Source of the DNA: an uncultured Carboxylicivirga sp.
GTDB lineage: Bacteria; Bacteroidota; Bacteroidia; Bacteroidales; Marinilabiliaceae
Direction: 5' to 3'
DNA: 64,000 nt
Assembly: GCA_947503525.1 (NCBI GenBank)
Contig: CANNEA010000002.1
Span: forward strand, 930,001-994,000
Below, one piece after another: positions 24,601 to 31,911 of this stretch (position 1 is its first letter; each line of letters opens with the position of its first letter). The position numbers and the translations under genes are program-made. The notes below the pieces were generated by a model, which saw nothing but the letters and a program-made list of their open reading frames with translations, did no database searches and had not been told where the DNA came from.

Positions 24601-26018
24601 CAATGGGTAAGAAAATCATTGCCATGATGGATAAGTTAAAGGCGAAGTTTAAGGACGGATGCCTGGGCAGTGAAGAGTTTATGAAGGCTTGCGATGAAGG
24701 TCTTACATCCAAGAAGAAGCCGGATGATCTAATTGAAAAAATCTGGGGTGACTGGGAGGCTTTTGCATCCTATGCATTTAATAAATCACACTCTGTTTGT
24801 TATGCCTATATTGCCTATCAAACAGGATTTTTAAAGGCCCATTATCCTGCCGAATTTATGGCGGGTGTTTTGAGTCGAAACCTAAGTGATATCACAAAGA
24901 TTACGAACTTCATGGAGGAGTGTCGTAATATGGGCATGGATGTGCTTGGTCCGGATGTGAATGAGAGTTACCGTAAGTTTACGGTAAACAAAGATGGTGC
25001 GATTCGATTTGGAATGGCCGGTATTAAGGGTGTTGGAGAAGGTGCTGTGGAGGTGATTATTAAAGAACGTGAAACCAATGGTCCTTTTAAAAATGTATAT
25101 GATTTTGTTGAACGTCTGCCGCTAACAACGGTAAATAAGAAGAACATCGAAGCCCTAGCTTCTTCCGGAGCATTGGATAATTTAGGCAATTATCATCGAG
25201 CTCAATTCTTCTCTCCATTAAAAAATGAAGAGACCATATTTATCGAAAACTTGCTTCGCTATGGTAACCGCTTTCAGGTGGATAAAGCCAGTTCCCAAAA
25301 TTCATTGTTTGGCGGTATTGAAGGAGCTATCGAGATAAAGAAGCCGGAAGTGCCAGAATGTATTCCATTCTCTAATATCGAAAAGCTAAATAAGGAGAAA
25401 GAGTATATTGGTATCTATTTGTCGGCTCATCCTTTAGATGATTATAAATTGGAGATAACTCATTTTATTCACCATAATTTAAAACAGTTGGATGACCTGG
25501 AGTCTCTTCAGGGTCGGGATGTGACTTTTGCAGGTATGGTGGTTGGAATGCGACGGGGAACAACTAAAAAAGGTAACCCTTTTGGTATTATGACCATGGA
25601 AGATTATAGCGGATCCTTTGAGTTTGCCTTCTTTGGGAATGATTTTACCGATTATCTTCCTTATCTTGAGGTGGGATATTTTTTAATGGTTAAAGGTAGG
25701 GTTCAGCCAAAACGATATAACAAGGATGAGCTGGAGGTGAAAATTGCACATATCTCATTCTTGAGTGAATTACGTGAAAAGATGGTGAATACCATCACCT
25801 TGAAGGTGCCCTTGAATGCTATTTCACAGGACTTGATTACTGAGCTCTCACAGCTGTTAATAACAAATGAAGGTAAGGTGACTTTGAAATTTATGGTACT
25901 TGATCCTGAAACTAAAAATTCGGTTCAGTTGTTATCAAGAAGTATGAGGGTAGATTTAACGGATGATCTGGTAAAATATATTGAAGAACATCCGGATGTA
26001 AGCCTTAGTATTGCTTAA
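21630..26018 (+). CDS. dnaE: DNA polymerase III alpha subunit with N-terminal proofreading exonuclease
   Basis: Replicative polymerase of about 1462 residues. Domain order: DEDD-type 3'-5' exonuclease (about 1-200; FDTETTGLP, IIGHNVEFDI, AHNAAADVEYTT), PHP domain (from about 250; FVHLHVHSQYS, ALTDHGGMFG), palm with the catalytic Asp motif PDVDIDFDDDGR (about 690), fingers, helix-hairpin-helix and a C-terminal OB fold (VTFAGMVVGMRRGTTKKGNP). E. coli DnaE lacks the exonuclease domain; the fused form is known in several Bacteroidota groups. The frame is open from a TTG at 21561, but ATG 21630 places the first exonuclease strand at the N-terminus and is preferred. Confidence 0.95.
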   Translation: MFLIFDTETTGLPKKFKAPLTDFDNWPRMVQLAWQCHDIEGKLLFAKNHVITPDGYTIPEDVIAVHGISNEIAKEKGVPLKEALLDFVEDMKNAKFIIGHNVEFDINIVGCELLRCEMEEVITSAPSLCTKDESTEYCGLRNKSGTIKPPTLTELHIKLFNAPFPEAHNAAADVEYTTRCFLELVRVDAISPERLRMSANQIQAFKTNNPTQIKPEGIEYESFKINTFDDISIEEEERRLKEAAANASEQSFVHLHVHSQYSILDGAAKTGDIAAKAKADGMPAVALTDHGGMFGSKEFHVACGKSEVKPIIGVEAYVAKRGHLRKDDKTDAGGNHIILLAKNYKGYQNLLKMTSIAHTDGMYYKPRIDKELLKTYNEGVIVTSACLGGEVSQNIMAGNFDKARETIKWFKEVFGDDYYLELQRHKNDDPRLRIDVWENQVKVNKVIRELAAELDVKLVATNDVHFVEPEHAEAHDVLVCLSTGRDFDDPTRMRYTKQEWFKTTKEMNELFADVPEALANTVEIANKVEAFELNSDPIMPPFDIPEDFGTFEKFKEKYNEADLNEEFTAKAVERLGGYEKTLQIKLEAEYLKFLAFKGAHERWGEELEDSVVERLDFELDTIKTMGFPGYFLITQDFINWAKDNAVLVGPGRGSAAGSAVAYAIKITDVDPIKYDLLFERFLNPDRVSMPDVDIDFDDDGRQAVLDYVTNKYGKDKVAHICTFGTMATKSSIKDVARVLRLDLSEANRLAKMVPEAPKMSFKKAYKEEPELLKEKDSPNPLIAQTIKFAEALEGSVRQTGVHACGILIGKNPLEEHLPVMPTKGEDLLTTQYDGRFVEDIGLLKMDFLGLKTLSIIKEVLANIKLSKGIDVDINNVVMDDVETFELFSRGETTAIFQFESPGMKKHLRSLQPNRFEDLVAMNALYRPGPMEYIPSFIARKHGREEIQYDHPMMEPYLKDTYGITVYQEQVMLQSRALGGFTRGDSDSLRKAMGKKIIAMMDKLKAKFKDGCLGSEEFMKACDEGLTSKKKPDDLIEKIWGDWEAFASYAFNKSHSVCYAYIAYQTGFLKAHYPAEFMAGVLSRNLSDITKITNFMEECRNMGMDVLGPDVNESYRKFTVNKDGAIRFGMAGIKGVGEGAVEVIIKERETNGPFKNVYDFVERLPLTTVNKKNIEALASSGALDNLGNYHRAQFFSPLKNEETIFIENLLRYGNRFQVDKASSQNSLFGGIEGAIEIKKPEVPECIPFSNIEKLNKEKEYIGIYLSAHPLDDYKLEITHFIHHNLKQLDDLESLQGRDVTFAGMVVGMRRGTTKKGNPFGIMTMEDYSGSFEFAFFGNDFTDYLPYLEVGYFLMVKGRVQPKRYNKDELEVKIAHISFLSELREKMVNTITLKVPLNAISQDLITELSQLLITNEGKVTLKFMVLDPETKNSVQLLSRSMRVDLTDDLVKYIEEHPDVSLSIA

Positions 26019-26072
26019 ATATAAACACTTGCGGGCTTGAACGATAGTTACATATGTAAAAAAATATATATT

Positions 26073-26106
26073 TTTGGAATCTTAGAGTTTATTTTTGATA
26101 ACTTTG
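26073..26106 (+). promoter_or_regulatory. Promoter of trxA (TTTG-N22-TAACTTTG)
   Basis: TAACTTTG at 26099-26106 fits TAnnTTTG, with TTTG at 26073-26076 as a -33 candidate. The spacing is slightly longer than the usual 19-21 bp. It lies 61 bp upstream of the thioredoxin start. Confidence 0.5.
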
Positions 26107-26167
26107 TATTCCACTATTTAGAGTATAGTTAAAATTATTAATAATATTAAAGTAAAACAGATTTGCT

Positions 26168-26485
26168 ATGTTGATCGAAGTTACTGATGCTAATTTTGAA
26201 GAGGTAGTCTTGAATTCAGACAAACCTGTATTGGTTGATTTTTGGGCTGAGTGGTGTGGTCCTTGTAGAATGGTAACACCTATTGTAAAAGAGTTGGCTG
26301 AGGAGTATGGTGCGAAAGCCGTAATTACAAAAATGGATGTTGATAACAATCCGGAGACTTCAGTGAAGTTTGGAATTCGTAATATCCCAACAATCTTATT
26401 TTTCAAAAATGGTGAGGTTGTTGACAAACAAGTTGGTGCTAGTCCTAAAACTATTTTGGCTTCTAAATTAGATGCATTAGTATAG
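26168..26485 (+). CDS. trxA: Thioredoxin
   Basis: A 105-residue cytosolic thioredoxin with the canonical active site WAEWCGPCRM, the buried Asp in VLVDFWAEW and the cis-Pro in IRNIPTILFFKNGEVV. There is no signal peptide. It reduces disulfides of cytosolic enzymes using thioredoxin reductase, which is not in this window. It has its own promoter and a strong terminator, so it is monocistronic. Confidence 0.96.
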   Translation: MLIEVTDANFEEVVLNSDKPVLVDFWAEWCGPCRMVTPIVKELAEEYGAKAVITKMDVDNNPETSVKFGIRNIPTILFFKNGEVVDKQVGASPKTILASKLDALV

Positions 26486-26505
26486 TATAAGCATAAATAA
26501 TATTG

Positions 26506-26535
26506 GGCTGTCAAATTATTTTGACAGCCTTTTTT
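26506..26535 (+). terminator. Rho-independent terminator of trxA
   Basis: GGCTGTCAA / TTGACAGCC perfect 9-bp stem with a 6-nt loop, followed by six T. Confidence 0.9.
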
Positions 26536-26562
26536 ATACCCAATTAAGAAAATCAGATTGAA

Positions 26563-27351
26563 ATGAAAAACTTAAGTATATTCTTGGTGTTGATACTGAT
26601 AAGCTTATCAAGTTGTCAGTTTTTTGGCCCGGAAAAAAAAGTAGTCACCAAAGGGCAGACGAATCCGGATGGTATTGTTGTAAAGAAAGTTCATTTTGAC
26701 AATGATCCTCATGCTCCTGTGGAATGGAAAACAACCTGGAAATTACAGAAGGATGGGCCAGCTCTACGTCATGGTTTATCTACCAGGTATTCAAAGACAG
26801 GAAAGGTATACGAAACCATCAATTATAAGGATAATAAGAAGGAAGGCCTGCGTACTTATTACCATCAAAATGGTAAAGTATTTAAAGAATATACCTATAA
26901 AAACAATAAACGTGATGGCATTTCTAAACGCTACGATAGGGAAGGGAAATTGGTAGCTGAATATTCGTATAATGGAGGATTGCCAGGTATAGGTTTGAAA
27001 GAATATACGAATCTTGGGAAAGAACGACCAGCCCCTGTCTTGAATATTAAAAAAGTAGACAATATTCGAACCAGCGGTTCATACTCCATTGTTTGTTCCT
27101 TGACTGGCGATGGAGCTAAGCGCATTAAGTCAGTAGAGTATTATCAAGGTGAGCTACTGGATGGCAAATGGCAGCATAAAAACCTTAAGCCACTGAAAAA
27201 ATCAACTGGCAAGAAAGGTGAATTGAAGTTAACAGTACCTAAAGGTACAGCCATAAATAAGAATTTAAACTTTGTGGCGGTAGCAGTCACACAGGATGGT
27301 TTAAAGTATATCCTGCAGAAAAAAGTATCAGTGAATGTAAGAGGTGTATAG
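26563..27351 (+). CDS. MORN_2/YwqK-like repeat lipoprotein
   Basis: The signal peptide ends in a lipobox (LSSCQ, Cys19), so it is an envelope lipoprotein. Residues about 65-145 contain three or four MORN-variant repeats with the pattern xGxxxxY..NGKxxxxxxYKxNKxxG (GLRTYYHQNGKVFKEYTYK, GISKRYDREGKLVAEYSYN). The C-terminal 100 residues form a beta-rich region without a recognised family. MORN_2 proteins are abundant in Bacteroidota and their function is mostly unknown. It is monocistronic between two terminators and lies just before the insertion sequence, which did not interrupt it. Confidence 0.75.
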   Translation: MKNLSIFLVLILISLSSCQFFGPEKKVVTKGQTNPDGIVVKKVHFDNDPHAPVEWKTTWKLQKDGPALRHGLSTRYSKTGKVYETINYKDNKKEGLRTYYHQNGKVFKEYTYKNNKRDGISKRYDREGKLVAEYSYNGGLPGIGLKEYTNLGKERPAPVLNIKKVDNIRTSGSYSIVCSLTGDGAKRIKSVEYYQGELLDGKWQHKNLKPLKKSTGKKGELKLTVPKGTAINKNLNFVAVAVTQDGLKYILQKKVSVNVRGV

Positions 27352-27375
27352 CTTGATTTACATTTTAATAGTATA

Positions 27376-27400
27376 AAGCGTCCGTTCTGGGCGCTTTTTT
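27376..27400 (+). terminator. Rho-independent terminator of the MORN lipoprotein gene
   Basis: AAGCGTCC / GGGCGCTT 8-bp stem (one G-U) with a 5-nt loop and a following T-run. Confidence 0.8.
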
Positions 27401-27419
27401 TATGCCCTTTTCAGAGGTG

Positions 27420-27423
27420 TCTG
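27420..27423. repeat. Target-site duplication TCTG, left copy
   Basis: TCTG directly abuts the IS end here and again at 28752-28755. Removing the element and one copy restores a continuous sequence between the MORN gene terminator and the 21-bp repeat region. Confidence 0.75.
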
Positions 27424-27545
27424 TGTAGCCTTACCCGTTATAGGACGGTTGCAAAATAGACAATTTTCTTTTTGTTAAACCAATTTCTAAATGCTTTTTC
27501 AGGAAGCTTTGTGTTTCCGACAAGGACGGCAAGGAACGTAGCCGT

Positions 27546-28382
27546 TTATATATCCTTGATGGATTCACAAGGCGAACTTTCTTCGCATTTTAAAATCTGG
27601 TTGTTATTCATCTGCTTCATATATTCAAGAGGACTTATTCCTCCTAGTGATTTGTGCGGATGCTTTTCATTATAATCAGTCATCCAATCCCAAGCAAGAC
27701 TTCTCACTTCAGATAAATCATTAAACATATATGCATCCAATACATCTTCTCTAAAAAAGCGATTAAATCGCTCTACATAGGCATTCTGCGTAGGACTACC
27801 TGGTTGTATGTGTTTTAATCTGATTTGGTTATCATCAGCCCAGTGTTGTAGTACTTTTGATATAAACTCAGGGCCATTATCTACTCTAATTTCACGTGGT
27901 TTACCTCTCCAAAAAATAACTTCATCCAATGTTTTTATCACACGTTCTCCTGGTAGCGAAAAGTCTGGTTCAATAGCCAAAGCTTCCCTATTAAAATCAT
28001 CTATAATATTTAATACACGAAAACGACGTCCATAACTTAAACTATCACTCATGAAATCCATAGACCATGTATGGTTAATACCCAATGGTTGAACTAATGG
28101 CTCTTTAGTTCGAGTAGGAAGCCTTCTTTTGCGTTTTCTACGCAGGTTTAATTGCATTAATCGGTAGATTCGTAAAACACGTTTTCGATTCCAAATCAGA
28201 CCTTCATTGCGAATACGACCGTAGTATTCATCAAAACCTCTAGTTGGCAATTGTTCTGCCAAGGCATTGAGCTTATTGATCACTTCGCTATCATCTCGTT
28301 TGCTTTGATAATACCACATGGAGCGATGCAGGTCTGTTAATCGGCACGCCCTGCCAATACTGATGGAATAGGTAGCCTGCAA
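27546..28382 (-). CDS. IS3-family transposase OrfB (DDE integrase catalytic part)
   Basis: The retroviral-integrase (rve) fold with the DDE triad is visible: SMDFMSD (first Asp), RVDNGPEF (second Asp) and TQNAYVERFNR (Glu), with the IS3-typical W.DY...PH.SLGG.SPLEY near the end. An HTH_21-like region precedes the catalytic core. The listed start is a TTG, but the frame stays open upstream to 28427. The natural product is therefore an OrfAB fusion made by -1 frameshifting from orfA; an independent start is doubtful. Confidence 0.92.
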   Translation of the reverse strand: MQATYSISIGRACRLTDLHRSMWYYQSKRDDSEVINKLNALAEQLPTRGFDEYYGRIRNEGLIWNRKRVLRIYRLMQLNLRRKRKRRLPTRTKEPLVQPLGINHTWSMDFMSDSLSYGRRFRVLNIIDDFNREALAIEPDFSLPGERVIKTLDEVIFWRGKPREIRVDNGPEFISKVLQHWADDNQIRLKHIQPGSPTQNAYVERFNRFFREDVLDAYMFNDLSEVRSLAWDWMTDYNEKHPHKSLGGISPLEYMKQMNNNQILKCEESSPCESIKDI

Positions 28383-28414
28383 GTACTCAGCTCGTACTTT
28401 TTTATCACAGGGCT

Positions 28415-28681
28415 TTAAAACTTTTTTCCTAGTAAATCCTTCAGCATCACATTATCCAAACTAATATCAGCAAACATTTGTTTGAGTTTGCGATTCTCTT
28501 CCTCTAAATCTTTTAATCGCTTAAGATCTGATGATTCCATACCAGAATACTTTTTACGCCAGTTGTAAAAGGTAGCCTTTGAAATACCATGCTCACGACA
28601 TAAACTGTTGGCATCAATGCCACTTTCAAAATCCTTCAAGATCTTTACGATCTGGCTTTCTGTAAATCTTACTTTCTTCAT
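28415..28681 (-). CDS. IS3-family transposase OrfA (HTH)
   Basis: An 88-residue protein with an HTH_Tnp_1 domain (KVRFTESQIVKIL, CREHGISKATFYNWRKKY) and a C-terminal leucine-zipper-like helix (LKRLKDLEEENRKLKQMF). Ends in GKKF immediately at the slippery heptamer, so most ribosomes stop here and a fraction shift into orfB. It binds the IS ends and tunes transposition, as known for IS3 relatives. Confidence 0.92.
   Translation of the reverse strand: MKKVRFTESQIVKILKDFESGIDANSLCREHGISKATFYNWRKKYSGMESSDLKRLKDLEEENRKLKQMFADISLDNVMLKDLLGKKF
28421..28427 (-). other. Programmed -1 frameshift heptamer A AAA AAG
   Basis: On the minus strand the orfA codons GGA AAA AAG TTT TAA contain the canonical -1 slippery heptamer A_AAA_AAG in the correct frame, two codons before the orfA stop. 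orfB lies in the -1 frame and is open through this site, so the transposase is an OrfAB fusion of about 377 residues. Confidence 0.85.
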
Positions 28682-28751
28682 AATCGTTTTGACTGCTTAA
28701 AATTAATAAATTGTCTAATTATAAACTGTCCGATTTTTAGGTAAGGCTACA

Positions 28752-28755
28752 TCTG
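28752..28755. repeat. Target-site duplication TCTG, right copy
   Basis: Matches the TCTG at 27420-27423 on the other side of the IS. With a 4-bp repeat, chance identity is possible, but the position exactly at both 12-bp inverted-repeat ends supports it. Confidence 0.75.
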
Positions 28756-28804
28756 CAATGATTGGTTAATAGTTAAATAGTTCTTAAGTGTAGTTAAGGC
28801 CATA

Positions 28805-29003
28805 TGTTGCCATAAAATGTCAACTGTTTCATATAAACCTACAACTGACCTAAATAAATTCATAACTGTTAGTAATAGGCCCTTAACTGAGCAGTATAAA
28901 GGAGTAACTGTCTCAGATAAAACCTCAACTGTCAGCCATAAATTCATAGCTGAGGTGGATAAGGTGTCAACTGACAGCTATAAAGTATTAACTGATTAAG
29001 AAC
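28805..29003. repeat. Degenerate 21-bp tandem repeat array, about nine units
   Basis: Nine consecutive units begin at 28805, 28825, 28846, 28867, 28888, 28909, 28930, 28951 and 28972; the first is 20 bp and all others exactly 21 bp, with a partial tenth from 28993. Each unit starts TG(T/A) and ends AAC (AGC in one), so AACTG spans nearly every junction, and most carry ATAAA or ATAAR starting at position 9. The rest of each unit is unlike its neighbours. Two constant blocks about 10 bp apart in each unit, repeated every 21 bp, would fall on one face of the helix. It starts 53 bp from the IS end. Confidence 0.8.
28817..28999 (+). CDS. Putative 60-residue heptapeptide-repeat protein encoded in the 21-bp array
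   Basis: An ATG at 28817 opens a frame that stays in register with the 21-bp units, giving about eight heptads of the form (S/I/V/L)-T-(V/D/E)-S-x-K-x, for example STVSYKP, VTVSDKT, STVSHKF, STDSYKV. The Thr codon is ACT in nearly every unit and Lys is mostly AAA. The composition is hydrophilic with no signal peptide, membrane segment or known domain. Because 21 is divisible by three, other frames also remain fairly open, so coding is unproven. No clear TAnnTTTG promoter precedes it. Confidence 0.35.
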   Translation: MSTVSYKPTTDLNKFITVSNRPLTEQYKGVTVSDKTSTVSHKFIAEVDKVSTDSYKVLTD

Positions 29004-29015
29004 GAGAAAGTAGAG

Positions 29016-29474
29016 CTAATCGTTACTATGGTTAGCAAGGTATCTATTCTTGGCGTCTTTAATCAATAATTTATGACCAAAGAATATTAAACCCAGAAAG
29101 AATGAAAACAGTACAAAGGTAAATTTGTAAAATAAGAATTGATTCCATTCTTTTATATAACTTATAAAAGGAAGCTGTTCGTTATATATAATCTCTATTT
29201 GATTGTTTAAACCTACTTTTTTGATAAACGAAGACTTATTGGCTTTTAGGCTGTTGTAATATGTCCTTGCGCCAACTTTATACTGATACTTTATATTATA
29301 GTCTTCAGGATTTTTGGAGTTGGTCGAATATTTGAATTCTGATACTTGAATGTTTCTTAAAGTGAATATTTTAAGGAATACATTCTTGGTAACGCAATTT
29401 AAACCTGCATGAAGCCAAAAGTACCCAAACAATAAGTATCCAATAATTATCATTGCTTTAAGTAATTTTCTCAT
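29016..29474 (-). CDS. DUF3592-like membrane protein
   Basis: About 152 residues. An N-terminal membrane helix (about 6-28), a soluble beta-rich middle with the DUF3592 feel (YNIKYQYKVGARTYYNS, then IEIIYNEQLPFISYI) and a second membrane helix near 115-137 (FYKFTFVLFSFFLGLIFFG). I chose the ATG at 29474 (MRKLLKAMIIIGYLLFG); an ATG at 29525 would add 17 polar residues ahead of the helix. The function of the family is unknown. It sits downstream of the nucleoside transporter, 22 bp from it if the longer start is used, on the same strand. Confidence 0.6.
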   Translation of the reverse strand: MRKLLKAMIIIGYLLFGYFWLHAGLNCVTKNVFLKIFTLRNIQVSEFKYSTNSKNPEDYNIKYQYKVGARTYYNSLKANKSSFIKKVGLNNQIEIIYNEQLPFISYIKEWNQFLFYKFTFVLFSFFLGLIFFGHKLLIKDAKNRYLANHSND

Positions 29475-29547
29475 CAATAGTAAAAGATAACTTTTATTGA
29501 ATCCCTGGCTGCCGCACGATTGCATCGTGAGGCTTAAAATTAATCAT

Positions 29548-30945
29548 TTACCCCAATATCATTCCCACAATAGTGGCAGACAGCAATGAGGCCAATGTGC
29601 CAGCTAATAAGGCCTTCATGCCAAATTGCGACAATAATACGCGTTTGCCCGGTGCCAATGAACCTATGCCGCCAATCTGAATGCCGATGGAAGCAAAATT
29701 GGCAAAGCCACAAAGGATATAGGTAGCCATTATTATGGATTTATTACTAAAGAAAGCGCCTGCTTCTTTTAACTCAGCCAAACTAACATAGCCAATAAAT
29801 TCTGTCATGATTAGTTTTTCTCCTAATACGCGGCCAACTAAATCAATGTCCTGAGCAGGTACACCCAATAGCCACATAAATGGGGCAAATATATAGCCCA
29901 ATAAAAACTGTAATGAAAGTTCATTATACTCTCCACCAGTTGCACTGGCAATGCTATCGTTAATAGAAGTCCAGTCACCAACTTTAATAAATATGTAGTT
30001 GATCATGGCAATAAAGGCAATAAATACCAATAACATACCGGCAACGTTTACGGCCAGCTTTATGCCTTCTGTTGTACCATTAGATATGGCATCTAACACG
30101 TTTTTGCCAATTCTATCCTTACTGACTTTTACATCAGAATTTACTTTTTCGGTTTGTGGTAATAATATTTTTGAAATAACAATAACCCCAGGAGCCGCCA
30201 TAATGGATGCTGCCAATAGGTGTTTAGCGTATATTAACTCCTGAGCCGGATCACCACCACCCAATACTTTTATATATACAGCCAGAACACCTCCTGCAAG
30301 AGTAGCCATCCCTCCTGCCATCACCAAGAGAATCTCCGACTTATTCATTTTATCCAGGTAGGCCTTTATCATTAAGGGTGATTCGGTCTGCCCTAGGAAG
30401 ATATTACCTGCAACCGATAAGCTTTCTGCGCCTGATAGTCCCATTAGCTTAGTTAAAGCTAAGGCTAATACGTATACTACCTTCTGGATTATTCCAAAGT
30501 AGAATAGTAAACTGGTTAAAGCGGCAAAGAATATAATAGTCGGAAGTATGGTAATTGCAAAATTAAGTAGTGGAGATTCGATAACTCCCATGCCAAAGCT
30601 TTTAAATAGAAAGGCTGTTCCGGCGTCGGTAAAGCTTAGAATCTTAACAAATATTTTTCCAATGAAATCAAAAAAGGTTTGTACAAAAGGCACATATAAA
30701 ATAGATAGAGCCAAGACCAATTGAATTCCAAGGCCGGTTCCAACTACCTTCCATGAAATGGCTTTTCTGTTGGAGCTAAATATCCAGGCAATTGCAATAA
30801 TAACGGCCATGCCTAATAGTCCGCGAAGCACTGTCAGGATGCTGAATGCTGATTCGGCATCGTTTACGATCTGAGGGTCGGCATTTTGAGCTAAAATAGA
30901 GTGTCCGATTAATACGGTAATTATAGAGAGTAGTACTCGTTTCAT
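29548..30945 (-). CDS. Concentrative nucleoside transporter (NupC/CNT family)
   Basis: A 465-residue inner-membrane cation/nucleoside symporter. After an N-terminal signal-like segment (MKRVLLSIITVLIGHSILAQ) and a short periplasmic stretch come the CNT regions: GLGIQLVLALSILYVPFVQ, the substrate/ion loop FLGQTESPLMIKAYL, MAGGMATLAGGVLAVYI, and the C-terminal YILCGFANFASIGIQIGGIG. The N-terminal signal-like extension is a known Bacteroidota variation. It has no metabolic partners nearby and probably serves nucleoside salvage. Confidence 0.92.
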   Translation of the reverse strand: MKRVLLSIITVLIGHSILAQNADPQIVNDAESAFSILTVLRGLLGMAVIIAIAWIFSSNRKAISWKVVGTGLGIQLVLALSILYVPFVQTFFDFIGKIFVKILSFTDAGTAFLFKSFGMGVIESPLLNFAITILPTIIFFAALTSLLFYFGIIQKVVYVLALALTKLMGLSGAESLSVAGNIFLGQTESPLMIKAYLDKMNKSEILLVMAGGMATLAGGVLAVYIKVLGGGDPAQELIYAKHLLAASIMAAPGVIVISKILLPQTEKVNSDVKVSKDRIGKNVLDAISNGTTEGIKLAVNVAGMLLVFIAFIAMINYIFIKVGDWTSINDSIASATGGEYNELSLQFLLGYIFAPFMWLLGVPAQDIDLVGRVLGEKLIMTEFIGYVSLAELKEAGAFFSNKSIIMATYILCGFANFASIGIQIGGIGSLAPGKRVLLSQFGMKALLAGTLASLLSATIVGMILG

Positions 30946-31016
30946 GGATTAAACTTTAAGTAACATCGAAAGTGATCAATGCCAGTGGGAGGATTTTGGA
31001 TTAAGATATGTGAGGA

Positions 31017-31610
31017 TTATATTTCTCGAGAATTAATTTCATCTCTTATTTCGGAAGCCCTTTCGTAGTCTTCTCCTTCAATGGCTTCCTGAAGCATGCG
31101 ATTTAATTCATCTATGCTTTTTTCTTTATATTTCTCAGTAGAAACTGGTTTAAGAGTTGATGGAACTATGGGCTGTCCTTCTTCTTTCTTATCGAAATCA
31201 AGCACGATGCCTGCTTTTTCAATAATATCTTCATATGTATATATTGGGCATTCAAAACGAAGAGCAAGAGCAACCGCATCTGATGTTCTTGAATCAATAT
31301 GCAATTGTTCATCACCGTTTTGGCAAACTAATTCGGAATAGAATATCCCTTCTTCCAATTTGTAGATAATCACCTCAACAATTTCTATTTCGAAAGATTT
31401 TGAAAAATTCAAAAACAAATCATGCGTTAAAGGTCTGGGCGGTTCCAGGCCTTCAAGTTTTATGGCAATGGATTGGGCTTCGACTCCTCCAATAATTATT
31501 GGGATTCGTCTTTCTCCCTCTTCTTCTGCCAAAACCAGAGCATAGGCTCCTGACTGTGTTTGGCTGTAAGATAGGCCTAAGATGTTGAGTTTTACCTTTT
31601 TTTTGCTCAT
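31017..31610 (-). CDS. Bifunctional nuclease family (DUF151) protein with C-terminal UVR motif
   Basis: A 197-residue protein. Residues about 5-135 are the BFN/DUF151 domain (YALVLAEEEGERRIPIIIGG, DSRTSDAVALALRFECPIY). The C-terminus carries a UvrB/UvrC-type UVR motif (LNRMLQEAIEGEDYERASEIRDEI, shown here only as positions about 167-193). The two-domain layout is common in Bacteroidota. Plant relatives have reported nuclease activity; the bacterial role is not settled. A TATATTTG element at 31680 and a 7-bp leader hairpin (31633-31656) lie upstream. Confidence 0.85.
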   Translation of the reverse strand: MSKKKVKLNILGLSYSQTQSGAYALVLAEEEGERRIPIIIGGVEAQSIAIKLEGLEPPRPLTHDLFLNFSKSFEIEIVEVIIYKLEEGIFYSELVCQNGDEQLHIDSRTSDAVALALRFECPIYTYEDIIEKAGIVLDFDKKEEGQPIVPSTLKPVSTEKYKEKSIDELNRMLQEAIEGEDYERASEIRDEINSREI

Positions 31611-31679
31611 AAAACAATTGTTTCTACTACAATAAGTCCATCACTAAAAGGACTTAATTTAATGTTGGTACACCAAAAA

Positions 31680-31687
31680 CAAATATA
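31680..31687 (-). promoter_or_regulatory. -7 element (TATATTTG) of the bifunctional nuclease gene
   Basis: The minus-strand TATATTTG lies 70 bp upstream of the ATG; the leader contains TAAGTCC/GGACTTA arms able to form a small stem. Confidence 0.45.
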
Positions 31688-31791
31688 GTAATTACTTTTT
31701 AACAAAAAGCTTGTATGGCGCATTTAAAAAGGGATTTGTTGCCGGAGATCAGCTTAAATTATTAATTTTCAGGATTGCTAAATATGAATTG

Positions 31792-31823
31792 TTTGGGTGC
31801 AATACTTTTTTTTTATACTTTTG
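31792..31823 (+). promoter_or_regulatory. Promoter of rplU-rpmA (TTTG-N20-TACTTTTG)
   Basis: TTTG at 31792-31795 and TACTTTTG at 31816-31823 with a 20-bp spacer match the Bacteroidota -33/-7 consensus. The resulting leader of about 80 nt (to 31911) holds complementary GTGGG/CCCAC and AGAGG/CCTCC segments, so a ribosomal-protein leader structure is possible but unproven. Apart from this promoter and the divergent BFN promoter, the 300-bp gap 31611-31911 shows no gene. Confidence 0.7.
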
Positions 31824-31911
31824 CACTCCATTGAATCCTGTGGGGTAGAAAAAGTGGCTCATTTTTAGAGGATAAGCCCACCTCCTGGAGAAAACCATAA
31901 ATATTGGTGAC

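Larger units (their letters stand above)
27424..28751 (-). mobile_element. Complete IS3-family insertion sequence (IS407/IS51-like), 1328 bp
   Basis: The ends are 12-bp perfect inverted repeats TGTAGCCTTACC (27424-27435 and its complement at 28740-28751), with further similarity inward (a shared AGACAATTT about 35 bp in). TCTG directly flanks both ends (27420-27423 and 28752-28755), a 4-bp target duplication as expected for the IS407 subgroup. It carries orfA and orfB on the minus strand with a -1 frameshift site. Both reading frames and both ends are intact, so it may still be active. No second copy is in the window. Confidence 0.9.

Noticed and set aside
28747-28947. Minus-strand 66-residue ORF over the 21-bp array
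   Set aside because: A consequence of the period-21 structure (all frames stay open); it begins inside the array and ends within the IS end, so it is not a likely gene.
28805-29003. CRISPR array
   Set aside because: Units are 21 bp in total with only short constant blocks, no long identical repeats, no spacers and no cas genes nearby.
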